Program-made: the position numbers and the translations under genes | Source: Halanaerobiales bacterium | GTDB taxonomy: Bacteria > Bacillota_F > Halanaerobiia > DY22613 | NCBI GenBank assembly: GCA_023128035.1 | Contig: JAGMES010000030.1 | Location: forward strand, 1 to 41,093 | Reading direction: 5' to 3' | Length of the DNA: 41,093 nucleotides | Shown here: in pieces, positions 20,033 through 28,460 of the stretch | Layout: every line of letters begins with the position of its first letter | Position numbering within the stretch: the first letter of the stretch is position 1 | The notes under the pieces: generated by a model | Seen by the model: the letters and a program-made list of their open reading frames with translations, nothing else | Database searches by the model: none | Told to the model about the DNA's origin: nothing

Positions 20033-21418
20033 ATGTATTTTTTGTTGCTAATCTATATACTTACCCTTTTTATGATATTAAAGGATGCAACAATTTTAAA
20101 CTATGGTATGGTGAAATCTTTAAGGTGGAGCCGTTTAAAACAGAAAGAAAAAAAGGAATTTGTCTCTGAGAGTAATTTGGAAAATTTACCGAGATTATTC
20201 TTGTTTATGTCTGTATTGAGAGAACAAGCGGTTTTGGAAGAGACGATTAATTATTTACTCCAAATGAAATACCCACTTGAAAAAATTAAGATCTTTATTA
20301 TTACTTCAGAAAGAGAAATAAGCGAAGCAAAAGCGAATGAAGTGACAACTATAGAGATTGCTGATAATATCACAAAAAATGTTAATGAGGAGTTTGGGAT
20401 AGAACTAATTGAACGTATTCATTTTCCCAGAGTAGATGGACATAAAGCTGATCAAGTAAACTATGCTTTTCAAAGAGTGTATGAAAAGTATAGGGATATT
20501 GCTGATGAATGTTATCTTACCATGTATGATGCAGATTCTCGTCCAGATTTTAATTCTTTATTATACATTGGAAAGGTTGCTGCTAAGTACTATGAAGAAA
20601 AGAACTATTATCCTCCAGTTCTTCAACAACCCGCGATATATCTTGCTAATTTTAATAAAGTAAATACATATATGCAGATTGAAGGAATAGCGGAGACAAG
20701 ATGGGCTTTTGGCTATGAAATATACAATATGATGACTCAATTAAAAAGAAAAAACCCTATACTAAAACGTTTAGTCTATTGTGTAGGTCATGGAGTTATT
20801 ATCAGGTTGAGTCAGTTAAAATCCATTGGTGGATTTCCTTGTCCCAATGAAGATGTTCCATTAGGAAATCGTCTGTCCATGATTGGTGTCCCAATTACAC
20901 CTATTCCTATTTTTGATTATTCTGAAGTGGCATGGTCAGTTTCCTCTTTGATCAAACAATCTGCAGTATGGTTTGGTGGTGGATATCAATTTTTTAAGGA
21001 TGTTGCATTTATTATTAAACGGAAAGATCGTCTTAAAGGCATAAGTTTCTTAACTTTAGTATTGCATGGAATTTATGTGATCTTGACATGGTTTCACTAT
21101 ATATTTCATTTTCTGTCCTTAATTATTCTGAGTGTTTTTTATCAATTACCAGAAATAGCCTTTATATCTATAACATCAGTTTATTTAGATTATGGGCTTG
21201 GGACTGTTATTGTTTTGTCTCATGTAAAGGAAATGGCAGAATGGATCAACAATCAACCTATTCAATTATCTTTTTTTAGAAAGGTATACTTTATTTTAAT
21301 CAGTCCATTACGGGGATTGGTCAGAGGGTTAGGTCCATTGGTCTATTTTAAAAATAAGCTAGTTTCTAAAATTTTTAAAGGACAATTCATATATTCAAAA
21401 ACTGAACGTCCAACTTAA
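20033..21418 (+). CDS. Membrane glycosyltransferase, GT2-like
   Basis: A 461-residue protein with an N-terminal hydrophobic helix (residues 2-20), a GT-A domain and C-terminal hydrophobic segments (about 345-395). Catalytic landmarks are the strand YLTMYDADSRPD (DAD 166-168), the acceptor-side NEDVPLGNRL and QSAVWFGGG in the place of the QxxRW motif of processive GT2 enzymes. The missing Arg in that motif speaks against a polymerising synthase and for a single-transfer enzyme. It acts at the inner face of the membrane. A GGGGGAG site lies upstream of ATG. Confidence 0.82.
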   Translation: MYFLLLIYILTLFMILKDATILNYGMVKSLRWSRLKQKEKKEFVSESNLENLPRLFLFMSVLREQAVLEETINYLLQMKYPLEKIKIFIITSEREISEAKANEVTTIEIADNITKNVNEEFGIELIERIHFPRVDGHKADQVNYAFQRVYEKYRDIADECYLTMYDADSRPDFNSLLYIGKVAAKYYEEKNYYPPVLQQPAIYLANFNKVNTYMQIEGIAETRWAFGYEIYNMMTQLKRKNPILKRLVYCVGHGVIIRLSQLKSIGGFPCPNEDVPLGNRLSMIGVPITPIPIFDYSEVAWSVSSLIKQSAVWFGGGYQFFKDVAFIIKRKDRLKGISFLTLVLHGIYVILTWFHYIFHFLSLIILSVFYQLPEIAFISITSVYLDYGLGTVIVLSHVKEMAEWINNQPIQLSFFRKVYFILISPLRGLVRGLGPLVYFKNKLVSKIFKGQFIYSKTERPT

Positions 21419-21433
21419 AGGGAGGTGCTAAAG

Positions 21434-22414
21434 TTGATAACAGGGAACAACATTAACCAAATATATGAAGAACTATTAATAAGAACGCTCGATGAAGGAG
21501 TCGAAGTTAGTCCACGTAATTTTTCTACAAAGGAATTGCACCCATTTTTAATATGCCTGGAAAATGCACAGATAAGTATGCTTACTTTCAAGGAGAGATA
21601 TTTGAATATAGGTTTTCAGTGTGCAGAGGCGTTATGGATTCTCTCTGGTTCTGATGAACAGTGGATATATACATTTAATGAGAACCTAAAAAATTATACC
21701 AATGATGGAATTTTAATGGGGGCATATGGTCCCAGAATTCGAAATTGGTATGGGAAGGATCAATTGAGGTTAGCATTAGATAGAATAAAGAAAGATGAGG
21801 ACACACGCAGGGCAACCATAACTATATTCGATTCTGCAAAAGATTATAAAGATCATAGGGATATTCCCTGTACAAATATGTTTCGCTTTTCCGTAAGAGA
21901 AGGCAAATTAGATATGATTACTATAATGAGATCACAGGATTTGTGGTTAGGGTTCCCTTATGACATTTTCACGTTTACATTACTTCATGAGTTGATGGCG
22001 GGTTTCTTAAATATACAATCTGGTAAGTATTTTCATTTTGTAGACTCCCTTCATATTTATGAAAGAGAATTTGAAAAAGTTAAATGTTTATTAGAGAACA
22101 ATGATAAAATTCAATCATTTTCAAATTCTCCGAGATTAAAAACCATTAATGAACTGGATGAACTTTTAGATTATATAAAAACACATGCTGTTAAAAATTC
22201 GAATTTTGAGGAATTAGATAAAATTGAACATACGTGGTGGAGAGATTTTGCTCTTTGTATTTTAAGTTACAAACTTTGGAAAACAGTTTCGAAAGAAGAT
22301 GCTCTTTATATTGCTAATTCACTCCATGACCCGGGTTTTAAGGCTAATATGAACAAGTGGTATAATTATCTGGTAGAAAGGGGAAGTAAAGCAGATGGAA
22401 TGTATTCAAGTTAA
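21434..22414 (+). CDS. Thymidylate-synthase-fold enzyme, predicted (d)CMP hydroxymethylase-like
   Basis: A 326-residue ThyA-fold protein. Its numbering matches E. coli ThyA at key sites: catalytic Cys146 in DIPCTNMF, phosphate-binding Arg166 in MRSQDLWLGFPYDI, and His207/Tyr209 in LHIYERE. The base-reading Asn177 of ThyA is Asp177 here. That change is the hallmark of dCMP hydroxymethylase and of CMP hydroxymethylases such as MilA, which use methylene-tetrahydrofolate to put hydroxymethyl on cytosine. So it is more likely a nucleotide-tailoring enzyme than the housekeeping ThyA. The TTG start is chosen because GGAGG lies 8 nt upstream; GTG 21425 overlaps that site. It overlaps the next gene by 20 nt. 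Confidence 0.8.
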   Translation: MITGNNINQIYEELLIRTLDEGVEVSPRNFSTKELHPFLICLENAQISMLTFKERYLNIGFQCAEALWILSGSDEQWIYTFNENLKNYTNDGILMGAYGPRIRNWYGKDQLRLALDRIKKDEDTRRATITIFDSAKDYKDHRDIPCTNMFRFSVREGKLDMITIMRSQDLWLGFPYDIFTFTLLHELMAGFLNIQSGKYFHFVDSLHIYEREFEKVKCLLENNDKIQSFSNSPRLKTINELDELLDYIKTHAVKNSNFEELDKIEHTWWRDFALCILSYKLWKTVSKEDALYIANSLHDPGFKANMNKWYNYLVERGSKADGMYSS

Positions 22415-23366
22415 AAATTTAGTGAAAGAATATAAATATAGCGATTCTAAAAATAAACTATGGACAAAATTATTATTTAAAGGAAATAAGGTTAAATGTG
22501 CTGTAAATGATATTTCATTTACTATCAAAAAAGGAGAAGTTGTTGGGTATATAGGGCCAAACGGCGCTGGTAAATCTACAACGCTTAAGATTTTAACGGG
22601 TATTATGGTTCCAACATCTGGAACAATTACTGTAAATGATATTATCCCTTATAAAAAGAGAAAGCAATTTGTTAAAAACATTGGAGTTGTTTTTGGACAG
22701 AGGACACAATTATGGTGGGACTTGCCCTTAATCGATTCCTTTAAGTTGCTGAAATCTATTTATAAAATTCCAAATAAAATATTTGAAAATAATTTGAAAT
22801 TTTATGTTGGTTTGTTGAAGATGGATGATTTCATGAATCAGCCAGTGCGAAGATTAAGTCTTGGTCAGCGAATGAAAGCAGATATTGTAGCATCTTTAAT
22901 ACATGATCCTGAAATTCTATTTTTAGATGAACCAACTATAGGATTAGATATCATTTCAAAGGAGAATATTATTAACTTTTTAAAAGAGTTAAATGTGAAA
23001 AAGGGAATTACAATTATTCTTACAAGTCATAATCTTGAAGATATCGAATTATTATGTAAGAGATTAATTATGATTGATAAAGGAAAAAAAATATTTGATG
23101 GTAATCTTAGAGAATTAAAGAAATCATTACCTGATAACAAAATTTTAAAAATTGAGTTGGCAAATGATGAAAAAATTCGCCTGACTGATTTAAATGTAAA
23201 TGTGGTTGAAAAAGGAGACCGTAGTTATTGGATTTACTATAATCCAAATAATATAAATTCATCAGACTTAATTAATTTAGTTAGCACAAACAATAATATT
23301 AAGGATTTAACATTGGAAGAGATAGATATCAATACTGTCGTAAAGCATTTCTTACAACAAAGTTAG
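22395..23366 (+). CDS. ABC transporter ATP-binding protein (partner of the ABC-2 permeases)
   Basis: A 323-residue ATPase with Walker A GPNGAGKST (54-62), Q-loop region VVFGQRTQLWWDLP, signature LSLGQ (154-158), Walker B ILFLDEPTIGLD and H-loop TSHNLEDIE. The long N-terminal insert before the CAVNDISF strand is usual in ATPases that pair with DUF990-type permeases. The C-terminal 90 residues form an extra regulatory-like domain. It should energise the permeases encoded at 15640 and 16423. Its start lies within the TS-like gene, so the genes are coupled. A terminator follows. Confidence 0.9.
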   Translation: MECIQVKNLVKEYKYSDSKNKLWTKLLFKGNKVKCAVNDISFTIKKGEVVGYIGPNGAGKSTTLKILTGIMVPTSGTITVNDIIPYKKRKQFVKNIGVVFGQRTQLWWDLPLIDSFKLLKSIYKIPNKIFENNLKFYVGLLKMDDFMNQPVRRLSLGQRMKADIVASLIHDPEILFLDEPTIGLDIISKENIINFLKELNVKKGITIILTSHNLEDIELLCKRLIMIDKGKKIFDGNLRELKKSLPDNKILKIELANDEKIRLTDLNVNVVEKGDRSYWIYYNPNNINSSDLINLVSTNNNIKDLTLEEIDINTVVKHFLQQS

Positions 23367-23378
23367 GGTATATTTGAT

Positions 23379-23418
23379 TTCGAGAATGAGGTTAAAATCT
23401 TCATTCTCGAATTCCTTT
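23379..23418 (+). terminator. Terminator or attenuator after the ABC ATPase
   Basis: TTCGAGAATGA pairs with TCATTCTCGAA over an 11-nt loop, followed by TTCCTTT. The T-run is weak, so partial read-through into the next genes is possible. Confidence 0.6.
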
Positions 23419-23438
23419 AAGAAGGGAAGGATTTTAGC

Positions 23439-23990
23439 ATGAAAGAGAATTACACGATTATTAATTTAGATGATTATTTTAACGCTGATGGAATCAGTTA
23501 TGATTCCAATCCTGGCAATGGGCATTTTGGTATATCCAGTTTTCCTGCAGAGTTATTACCCGAATCTGGGACAATTATTAAGATCCATGATGTGCCTTTT
23601 CTCTTCCCTTTAAAAGAAGATGATTATAATAACAATATAGAATGTAACAATCAGAAAATTACTATACATGAAGGTTATTATTCAGTAATACATTTCTTGG
23701 GAAGTTGTGATAACGGTAGTTTCCGAGAGAGGATTGAAGTGGTTTATGAAGATCAAAAAGAGGTAATCAGAGTAGGATTTAGTGATTGGTGTTCATCAAA
23801 GCCACTTTATGGTGAAAGTATTGCGTTTTATTGTGACCATTGTCATACAAAGAAAGGTGATAACTTCAACAATGCATTTGCAATGTGGTTTCAGTCTGTT
23901 GAACTTGATGATAAAAGGATTATAAAAGAAATTATCTTACCCAATAATCCATGTTTCCACATCTTCGCTATTACTCTAAGCAAAGGATAA
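23439..23990 (+). CDS. Jelly-roll / carbohydrate-binding-like protein
   Basis: A 183-residue protein with no signal peptide and no membrane segment. The opening YFNADGISYDSN, then FGISSFPAELLPESG, VPFLFP and a later FSDWCS resemble the NPCBM-like beta-sandwich modules attached to glycoside hydrolases, where they bind sugars. Here the module stands alone and would be cytosolic. Function is unknown; sugar recognition within the cluster is a guess. GAAGGGAAGG precedes ATG. Confidence 0.5.
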   Translation: MKENYTIINLDDYFNADGISYDSNPGNGHFGISSFPAELLPESGTIIKIHDVPFLFPLKEDDYNNNIECNNQKITIHEGYYSVIHFLGSCDNGSFRERIEVVYEDQKEVIRVGFSDWCSSKPLYGESIAFYCDHCHTKKGDNFNNAFAMWFQSVELDDKRIIKEIILPNNPCFHIFAITLSKG

Positions 23991-24069
23991 GAGAAAATTA
24001 AGTATTTTTTCGAATTAAAAATATCTTGGTACGATTGATTAAGATTTTCATAAATAACGGGGGGTAAAG

Positions 24070-25032
24070 ATGAATATAAATATGGTTTTAGGGTGGCAAG
24101 CTAGTTCTTTACTTCTTCATGCTATCAAGTCAGTTGGAGAGAAATATGATGTACTTTTCAATATTATATCTAAATCAGATCATCAAGAGTTGAAACCTCA
24201 TATGGCAGATGCAGAGATTTATGGTTCATGGGGACGCCAGGCTGATGCAGAGCTAATTGAGTATGGTGTCAATTTACGCTGGATTCAGTTGTTAACATCA
24301 GGAACTGAAAACTTTATTAAAAATATCAATGAAAACGATGGAATTTGCCTCACCAACGCAAAGGGAATTCATGTTGTTTCGATGGCTGAACATATTATGG
24401 CACTGCTATTGGCTGTAAATAGAAGGATTTTTTCAATTTATGACAATCAAAAGAAACAACTTTGGAGGACTATTCCTGCCCATGAACTTCATCAAAAAAC
24501 AGTGGTGATCTGGGGATTTGGCAGTGTAGGTATTGAAGTAGCTAAACGGTTGAAACCCTTTGGAAGTAGGGTGATTGGTATAAAAAAAAGCCTCACACAA
24601 AATGAATATGTAGACAAATTGTATCTTCCTGATGAGTGGCAGGCAGCAATTAGAGAGGCTGATGTGTTGATATCTTTGTTACCAGGTACACCTGATACAG
24701 AGTGTATAATCAATAAATCTGTTTTTGAATTACTACCTAGTCACGCTATTTTTATGAACTTTGGGCGGGGAATGGTTGTGGACGAAACTGATCTTATTGA
24801 TGCATTAGATAAAAGGAAGATACGTAGAGCGATCCTTGATGTATTTAATCAAGAACCTCTCTCTTCAGATTCGTCATTATGGAAAGTAAAAAATCTAATC
24901 ATTTCACCTCATATGGCTTCAATGTCTCCAAATTATATGGATAGATCTATAAATCTATTTTTAGAAAATCTAGAGCTTTACTTAAAAAAAGAAAAACTAA
25001 AAAATATAGTAAACATTAATAAAGGGTATTAG
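24070..25032 (+). CDS. D-2-hydroxyacid dehydrogenase, probably NADP(H)-using
   Basis: A 320-residue member of the D-isomer-specific 2-hydroxyacid dehydrogenase family. The nucleotide loop is GFGSVG (149-154). Catalytic residues are Arg233 in FGRGMVVDE, Glu262 in NQEPL and His281 in SPHMAS. After the second strand the sequence is GIKKS rather than an acidic residue, which favours NADPH. It reduces a 2-keto acid to a 2-hydroxy acid; such an acid could be the ligase substrate of this cluster (inference). A GGGGGGTAAAG-type site lies just before ATG. Confidence 0.85.
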   Translation: MNINMVLGWQASSLLLHAIKSVGEKYDVLFNIISKSDHQELKPHMADAEIYGSWGRQADAELIEYGVNLRWIQLLTSGTENFIKNINENDGICLTNAKGIHVVSMAEHIMALLLAVNRRIFSIYDNQKKQLWRTIPAHELHQKTVVIWGFGSVGIEVAKRLKPFGSRVIGIKKSLTQNEYVDKLYLPDEWQAAIREADVLISLLPGTPDTECIINKSVFELLPSHAIFMNFGRGMVVDETDLIDALDKRKIRRAILDVFNQEPLSSDSSLWKVKNLIISPHMASMSPNYMDRSINLFLENLELYLKKEKLKNIVNINKGY

Positions 25033-25077
25033 TAAAAGTAAATATTTAGAGATATACATAATAGAAAGGGGCAAAAT

Positions 25078-26136
25078 ATGGAGATAAAGACGATTTTGAT
25101 TCCTGAAGTAGATTTTTCAAAATTGGCTTATTTACAATGTGAAAGCAGAATTCTTGAAACTTATTTTAAATTTTATGGCTATGGGCATATTGAAGAACTT
25201 GTGGGGAAAGAAATTTGCTTTTTTGAATATAGGTCACCAAGAACCAATAAAGTTGGTCGAAGATGCAGAAACTTTTTTGAAGAAATTGAAACAGACTATG
25301 GGGTAAAAGTTATTCAAAAAGAATACGATCAGGAAGATATAGCCTGGGAATATACATTAGAATTACTTAATGAGGGGATCCCAGTTACAGTCAGATGTGA
25401 TTCATTCTACCTGCCGTTTAATAGTTTTAAGTATCAAAAAAGTCATTCATGGCACTATTTAATTATAAATGGTTATTCTGATAAAAATAATACGGTTACG
25501 ATTTATGATGGTAACTTTAGACTATATAATAAAGAGATACCTTTAGAGATAATTAGGGATGCACGAAGATCAAAATGTAATGGATTTCCAGTAAAAAATG
25601 CTTCTATTGAGATTTATTTACCCCATCAAATTGAAGGATTATCTTTAGATATATTTATGGACAGTATGATGACTAATATTGAAAACGCGTTGAGTCCAAA
25701 ACCTGAGAATATCTATAAAGATAATTCATATATATCTGCTGATTTTGTAAATTATGAGAACAAAATGATTGGAGTTAAGGGGATTCGCCAGTTGGCTGAT
25801 CGGTTGGATACTTTTGTGGACATAGAAGATAAGTCAGAAAAAGTGTATAAGTTATTTTATAATTTTAGTGACTTAGTTGAACAAACACAATTGCATTCAG
25901 AATATATAAAGTTAATTGGAGAAAAATTCAATATTGGAGAGATTCAGAAGATGGTTGACGATTTAGATTATAACGTACAGAGTTGGCTGGTTGCGAGAAA
26001 TATTTTTCTTAAAGGATTAATCAAATCACCAAATGACATGATTGAGCGGTGTAAAAAGAAACTTCGGGTCATTGCTGATTTAGAAGAAGAATACTTTTTA
26101 AAAATGCATAAAATTATTGAAATAATTAACAAGTAA
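25078..26136 (+). CDS. BtrH-like acyl-ACP acyltransferase (papain-like fold)
   Basis: A 352-residue protein whose N-terminal half looks like the BtrH N-terminal domain. Cys21 is in LQCESRILETYF, then GIPVTVRCDSFYLPF, the SHSWHYLIINGY segment with His123/His126, and YDGNF with Asp144 give a Cys-His-Asp papain/C39-like triad. BtrH in butirosin synthesis moves an acyl group from a carrier protein to an aminoglycoside amine. Here a free carrier protein and a ligase are encoded in the same cluster, so an analogous transfer is likely. The C-terminal half is helical and may bind the carrier. It ends the cluster; a terminator follows. Confidence 0.68.
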   Translation: MEIKTILIPEVDFSKLAYLQCESRILETYFKFYGYGHIEELVGKEICFFEYRSPRTNKVGRRCRNFFEEIETDYGVKVIQKEYDQEDIAWEYTLELLNEGIPVTVRCDSFYLPFNSFKYQKSHSWHYLIINGYSDKNNTVTIYDGNFRLYNKEIPLEIIRDARRSKCNGFPVKNASIEIYLPHQIEGLSLDIFMDSMMTNIENALSPKPENIYKDNSYISADFVNYENKMIGVKGIRQLADRLDTFVDIEDKSEKVYKLFYNFSDLVEQTQLHSEYIKLIGEKFNIGEIQKMVDDLDYNVQSWLVARNIFLKGLIKSPNDMIERCKKKLRVIADLEEEYFLKMHKIIEIINK

Positions 26137-26151
26137 TCATTATGATAAAAG

Positions 26152-26195
26152 AAAAAAGGCTATTGGTCTGATTTCAGACAAGAGTCTTTTTTATT
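26152..26195 (+). terminator. Rho-independent terminator closing the biosynthetic run
   Basis: AAAAAAGGCT pairs with AGTCTTTTTT (one G-U), with an inner GTCTG/CAGAC stem. The right arm ends in a T6 run followed by ATT. Confidence 0.75.
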
Positions 26196-26253
26196 GTTAC
26201 AAAGTATTAACAGAAGGATCTGTTCAAAGCGTAGGTGAAGGGAGTAGGTAATT

Positions 26254-26747
26254 GTGAGGAAGACAGAAATGAATATTGAAAAAATGAATAATTACTTGAA
26301 TGATCTTTTTTCAAAAGCTAAAAATGCTTATAAAAAATTGATAGAATTAGGATATCCATGCCAACTAATTTTTGCAGATAAAAATTATATCAAGATTGCT
26401 GGAAAATATGAAATACAGCAGTATCCTATTCCAATATTAGAAGTTAAAAATATTGGGGATATAGGTTTTAATCTTGATTTGATTTTTTTGAGTTTTCCTT
26501 TTTAAAAAATGAATTTGAAAAGATAGACTTAGAATCATTAATTGATAAGTATAAAGAGTTAGAGATATATGGAGGAAAAAATTGTTTGTTAGATTTTTAC
26601 TTTAAGGGTGATCAAATTGAAGAAATTAAAAATAGGATTAGACTATCATCTGAAGATACAGTAATGCTTGCTATTTATTTTGAATTAGATAAGGAAGATA
26701 TTGTAGATGAATTTTTGATGGTATTGAAGTTATTGAAATTAGGTTAA
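26254..26747 (+). pseudogene. Hypothetical gene split by a -1 frameshift at a T7 tract
   Basis: The first frame runs from GTG 26254 to a TAA at 26503 (83 residues; internal LFSKAKNAYKKLIELGYPCQ). Reading one base back at the T7 run (26483-26489) continues without a stop to TAA 26745. That adds about 87 residues (FEFSFLKNEFEKIDLESLID, later EDTVMLAIYFELDKEDIV). The joined product would be 164 residues, acidic and helical. The site reads T-TTT-TTG, a plausible slippery heptamer. Options are a decayed gene, a sequencing error in a homopolymer, or real slippage. No family recognised. Confidence 0.6.
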
Positions 26748-27184
26748 TATTAAAAAGCACGAAAGTGGAATCTAACAAATTTTGATCCATAAATTAAATA
26801 CTTATTTCTAAGTAAAAAAAAGGAATAGTGGTTGTAGTTGAAGAAAATATATTTAGAACTTTTGTCTTAAAATAGTTAATTATGTCTTGACTGAAAAATA
26901 AGGTAGCCTGATTATGCTCGACCATGGGAAACTTATTGGTAAAGGGGGAATTAGGATGAGTATAGAGTAATCTTAGAGTGATAAGGAATCCATTTAGAGA
27001 AAATATAGAGGTTATTGATAAGGAGAAGAACTGGAAAAAGTTTATATTAGGCGGAAAGGTATGGATTTAGGTGAGAAGATTTTTTGAGGAATTGATTGGA
27101 AAACTCCACTAGCATATAGTCGGAATTTTGAATTGCGAAAGTGAAATTATAACTTTATAGATTTGTACTAGGTTGTATATTTTA
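26748..27184. other. Decayed intergenic DNA upstream of BREX, with one ORF remnant
   Basis: About 440 bp without an intact gene. At 26941-26958 a strong site (AAAGGGGGAATTAGGATG) leads into only four codons (ATG 26956). Skipping one G after ATGAGTATA opens a frame to TAG 27068 (NPFRENIEVIDKEKNWKKF). This looks like the stump of a frameshifted small gene. I see nothing else here. Confidence 0.3.
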
Positions 27185-27213
27185 TTGTAATTCAAGATTA
27201 CATACATTATAAT
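27185..27213 (+). promoter_or_regulatory. Promoter of the BREX operon
   Basis: TTGTAA, 17-nt spacer, TATAAT: a near-consensus sigma-A promoter. It lies about 50 nt upstream of the brxA start, with no gene between. Confidence 0.7.
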
Positions 27214-27224
27214 TAAATTATAAT
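27206..27224. promoter_or_regulatory. Inverted repeat over the BREX -10 box (possible operator)
   Basis: ATTATAATT-A-AATTATAAT is a perfect 9-bp inverted repeat that covers the -10 hexamer and the probable transcription start. It is placed as an operator would be. AT-only palindromes can arise by chance in such DNA. Confidence 0.4.
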
Positions 27225-27261
27225 CAAAAAGTGAGTCCGACAATATGGAGGAGTGATTATT

Positions 27262-27861
27262 TTGAGAAAACAATATACATCAACTTTAAAATCAGTACCA
27301 TATTTTTATATAGAGTTTAAAACAGTAGCGAAGTTGAAATTGCAAGGCTTGACGGATTTGGAAATTAAAAATAATGCGGTAAAAGAAAATTTGTTTATGG
27401 TGAAAACTGACACGCGCAGACGTGAAATTATTGCAAGAATATTAGAGAGAATAGAACTTCTTGATGACTATCTAATAGATAAAGTTGTGAATGGAATTAT
27501 AGAAACCAGCAAACAGATTGTTTTATATACTATATTGAAAACGGACTTATTATTCTTTGAATTTATGAATGAAGTTTTTAGAGAAAAAATGATACTTAAT
27601 GAAAAATATATCGCAGATAAAGATTTCAGTATCTTTTTTACTATAAAGATGGAACAAAGTGAACAACTAGCCGAGTGGAAGGATTATACCTTTTACAAAT
27701 TAAAGCAAGTTTACAAACGGATACTAAGAGAAGCCGGGTTAATAAAAAGAGAAAAGAAAGACTTGCTAATCATACCTCAGATTATTGAATCAGATGTTTA
27801 TAATCATATTAAAAACAAGGGTGATGAGGTTTATCTTAGAGCAATGATTGGAGAGAGATAG
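27262..27861 (+). CDS. brxA: BREX protein BrxA (DUF1819)
   Basis: The first gene of the BREX phage-exclusion operon. The 199 residues match BrxA in size and pattern: KSVPYFYIEFKTVAKLKLQG at the start, RRREIIARILERIE, and late YKLKQVYKRILREAGLIKR. BrxA is a small DNA-binding, NusB-like helical protein in studied systems. TTG 27262 is taken as start because GGAGGAG lies 8-10 nt upstream; GTG 27253 falls at that site. The brxB ATG follows the TAG directly. Confidence 0.85.
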   Translation: MRKQYTSTLKSVPYFYIEFKTVAKLKLQGLTDLEIKNNAVKENLFMVKTDTRRREIIARILERIELLDDYLIDKVVNGIIETSKQIVLYTILKTDLLFFEFMNEVFREKMILNEKYIADKDFSIFFTIKMEQSEQLAEWKDYTFYKLKQVYKRILREAGLIKREKKDLLIIPQIIESDVYNHIKNKGDEVYLRAMIGER

Positions 27862-28446
27862 ATGAAAGACATATATAAAAGATTAGATGAGATATTACCA
27901 AAGATAACAGAAAAAAGTTTCAGAGAAAATAAAGGTCTTGGCAATGAGATAGGCTATTATATCTTCGATTACGAACCACAGTATGAAATTCTTGTTAGAG
28001 AGCATATTAAATTTTTAAAGAAGAAGGTCAATATTGCTGATTCTGAAATAAGAATCAAAGAATTTAACCTATACGACGTAATAATTAAAATTTTAGAAGA
28101 TAAAGGATATCTCAATAAAGTTTTTGAAATGGAAGAGAAAAAGGGTAGTGAAAAGATATTAAAACCAATTAAGAATACTTTGAGACTGACTCAAGATAAT
28201 AACTTGATTTTAGACTATATTAGAACAAATATTGAGAAAAAAGATATCGTCTTTATTACAGGTGTTGGTAAAGCATGGCCGATAATTCGCTCACATACTA
28301 TACTTAATTCACTTCATGCAGTCGTTGACGATGTACCGCTTGTCATGTTTTTTCCAGGAACTTATGATGGACTTGAACTTCATTTGTTTGATGAATTAAA
28401 AGATGACAACTATTATAGAGCGTTTCGATTGGTGGATAAAAATTAA
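27862..28446 (+). CDS. brxB: BREX protein BrxB (DUF1788)
   Basis: A 194-residue protein with the C-terminal DUF1788 landmark FITGVGKAWPIIRSHTIL, then VPLVMFFPGTYDGLELHLF and YYRAFRLV. It is a core BREX component that is thought to bind PglZ or the other subunits; its biochemistry is little known. Its start codon abuts the brxA stop, and brxC follows 14 nt after its stop. Confidence 0.9.
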   Translation: MKDIYKRLDEILPKITEKSFRENKGLGNEIGYYIFDYEPQYEILVREHIKFLKKKVNIADSEIRIKEFNLYDVIIKILEDKGYLNKVFEMEEKKGSEKILKPIKNTLRLTQDNNLILDYIRTNIEKKDIVFITGVGKAWPIIRSHTILNSLHAVVDDVPLVMFFPGTYDGLELHLFDELKDDNYYRAFRLVDKN

Positions 28447-28460
28447 GGGGGTATGAAAAC

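Noticed and set aside
23990..24069. Possible hairpin before the dehydrogenase gene
   Set aside because: Stem is short, imperfect and AT-only.
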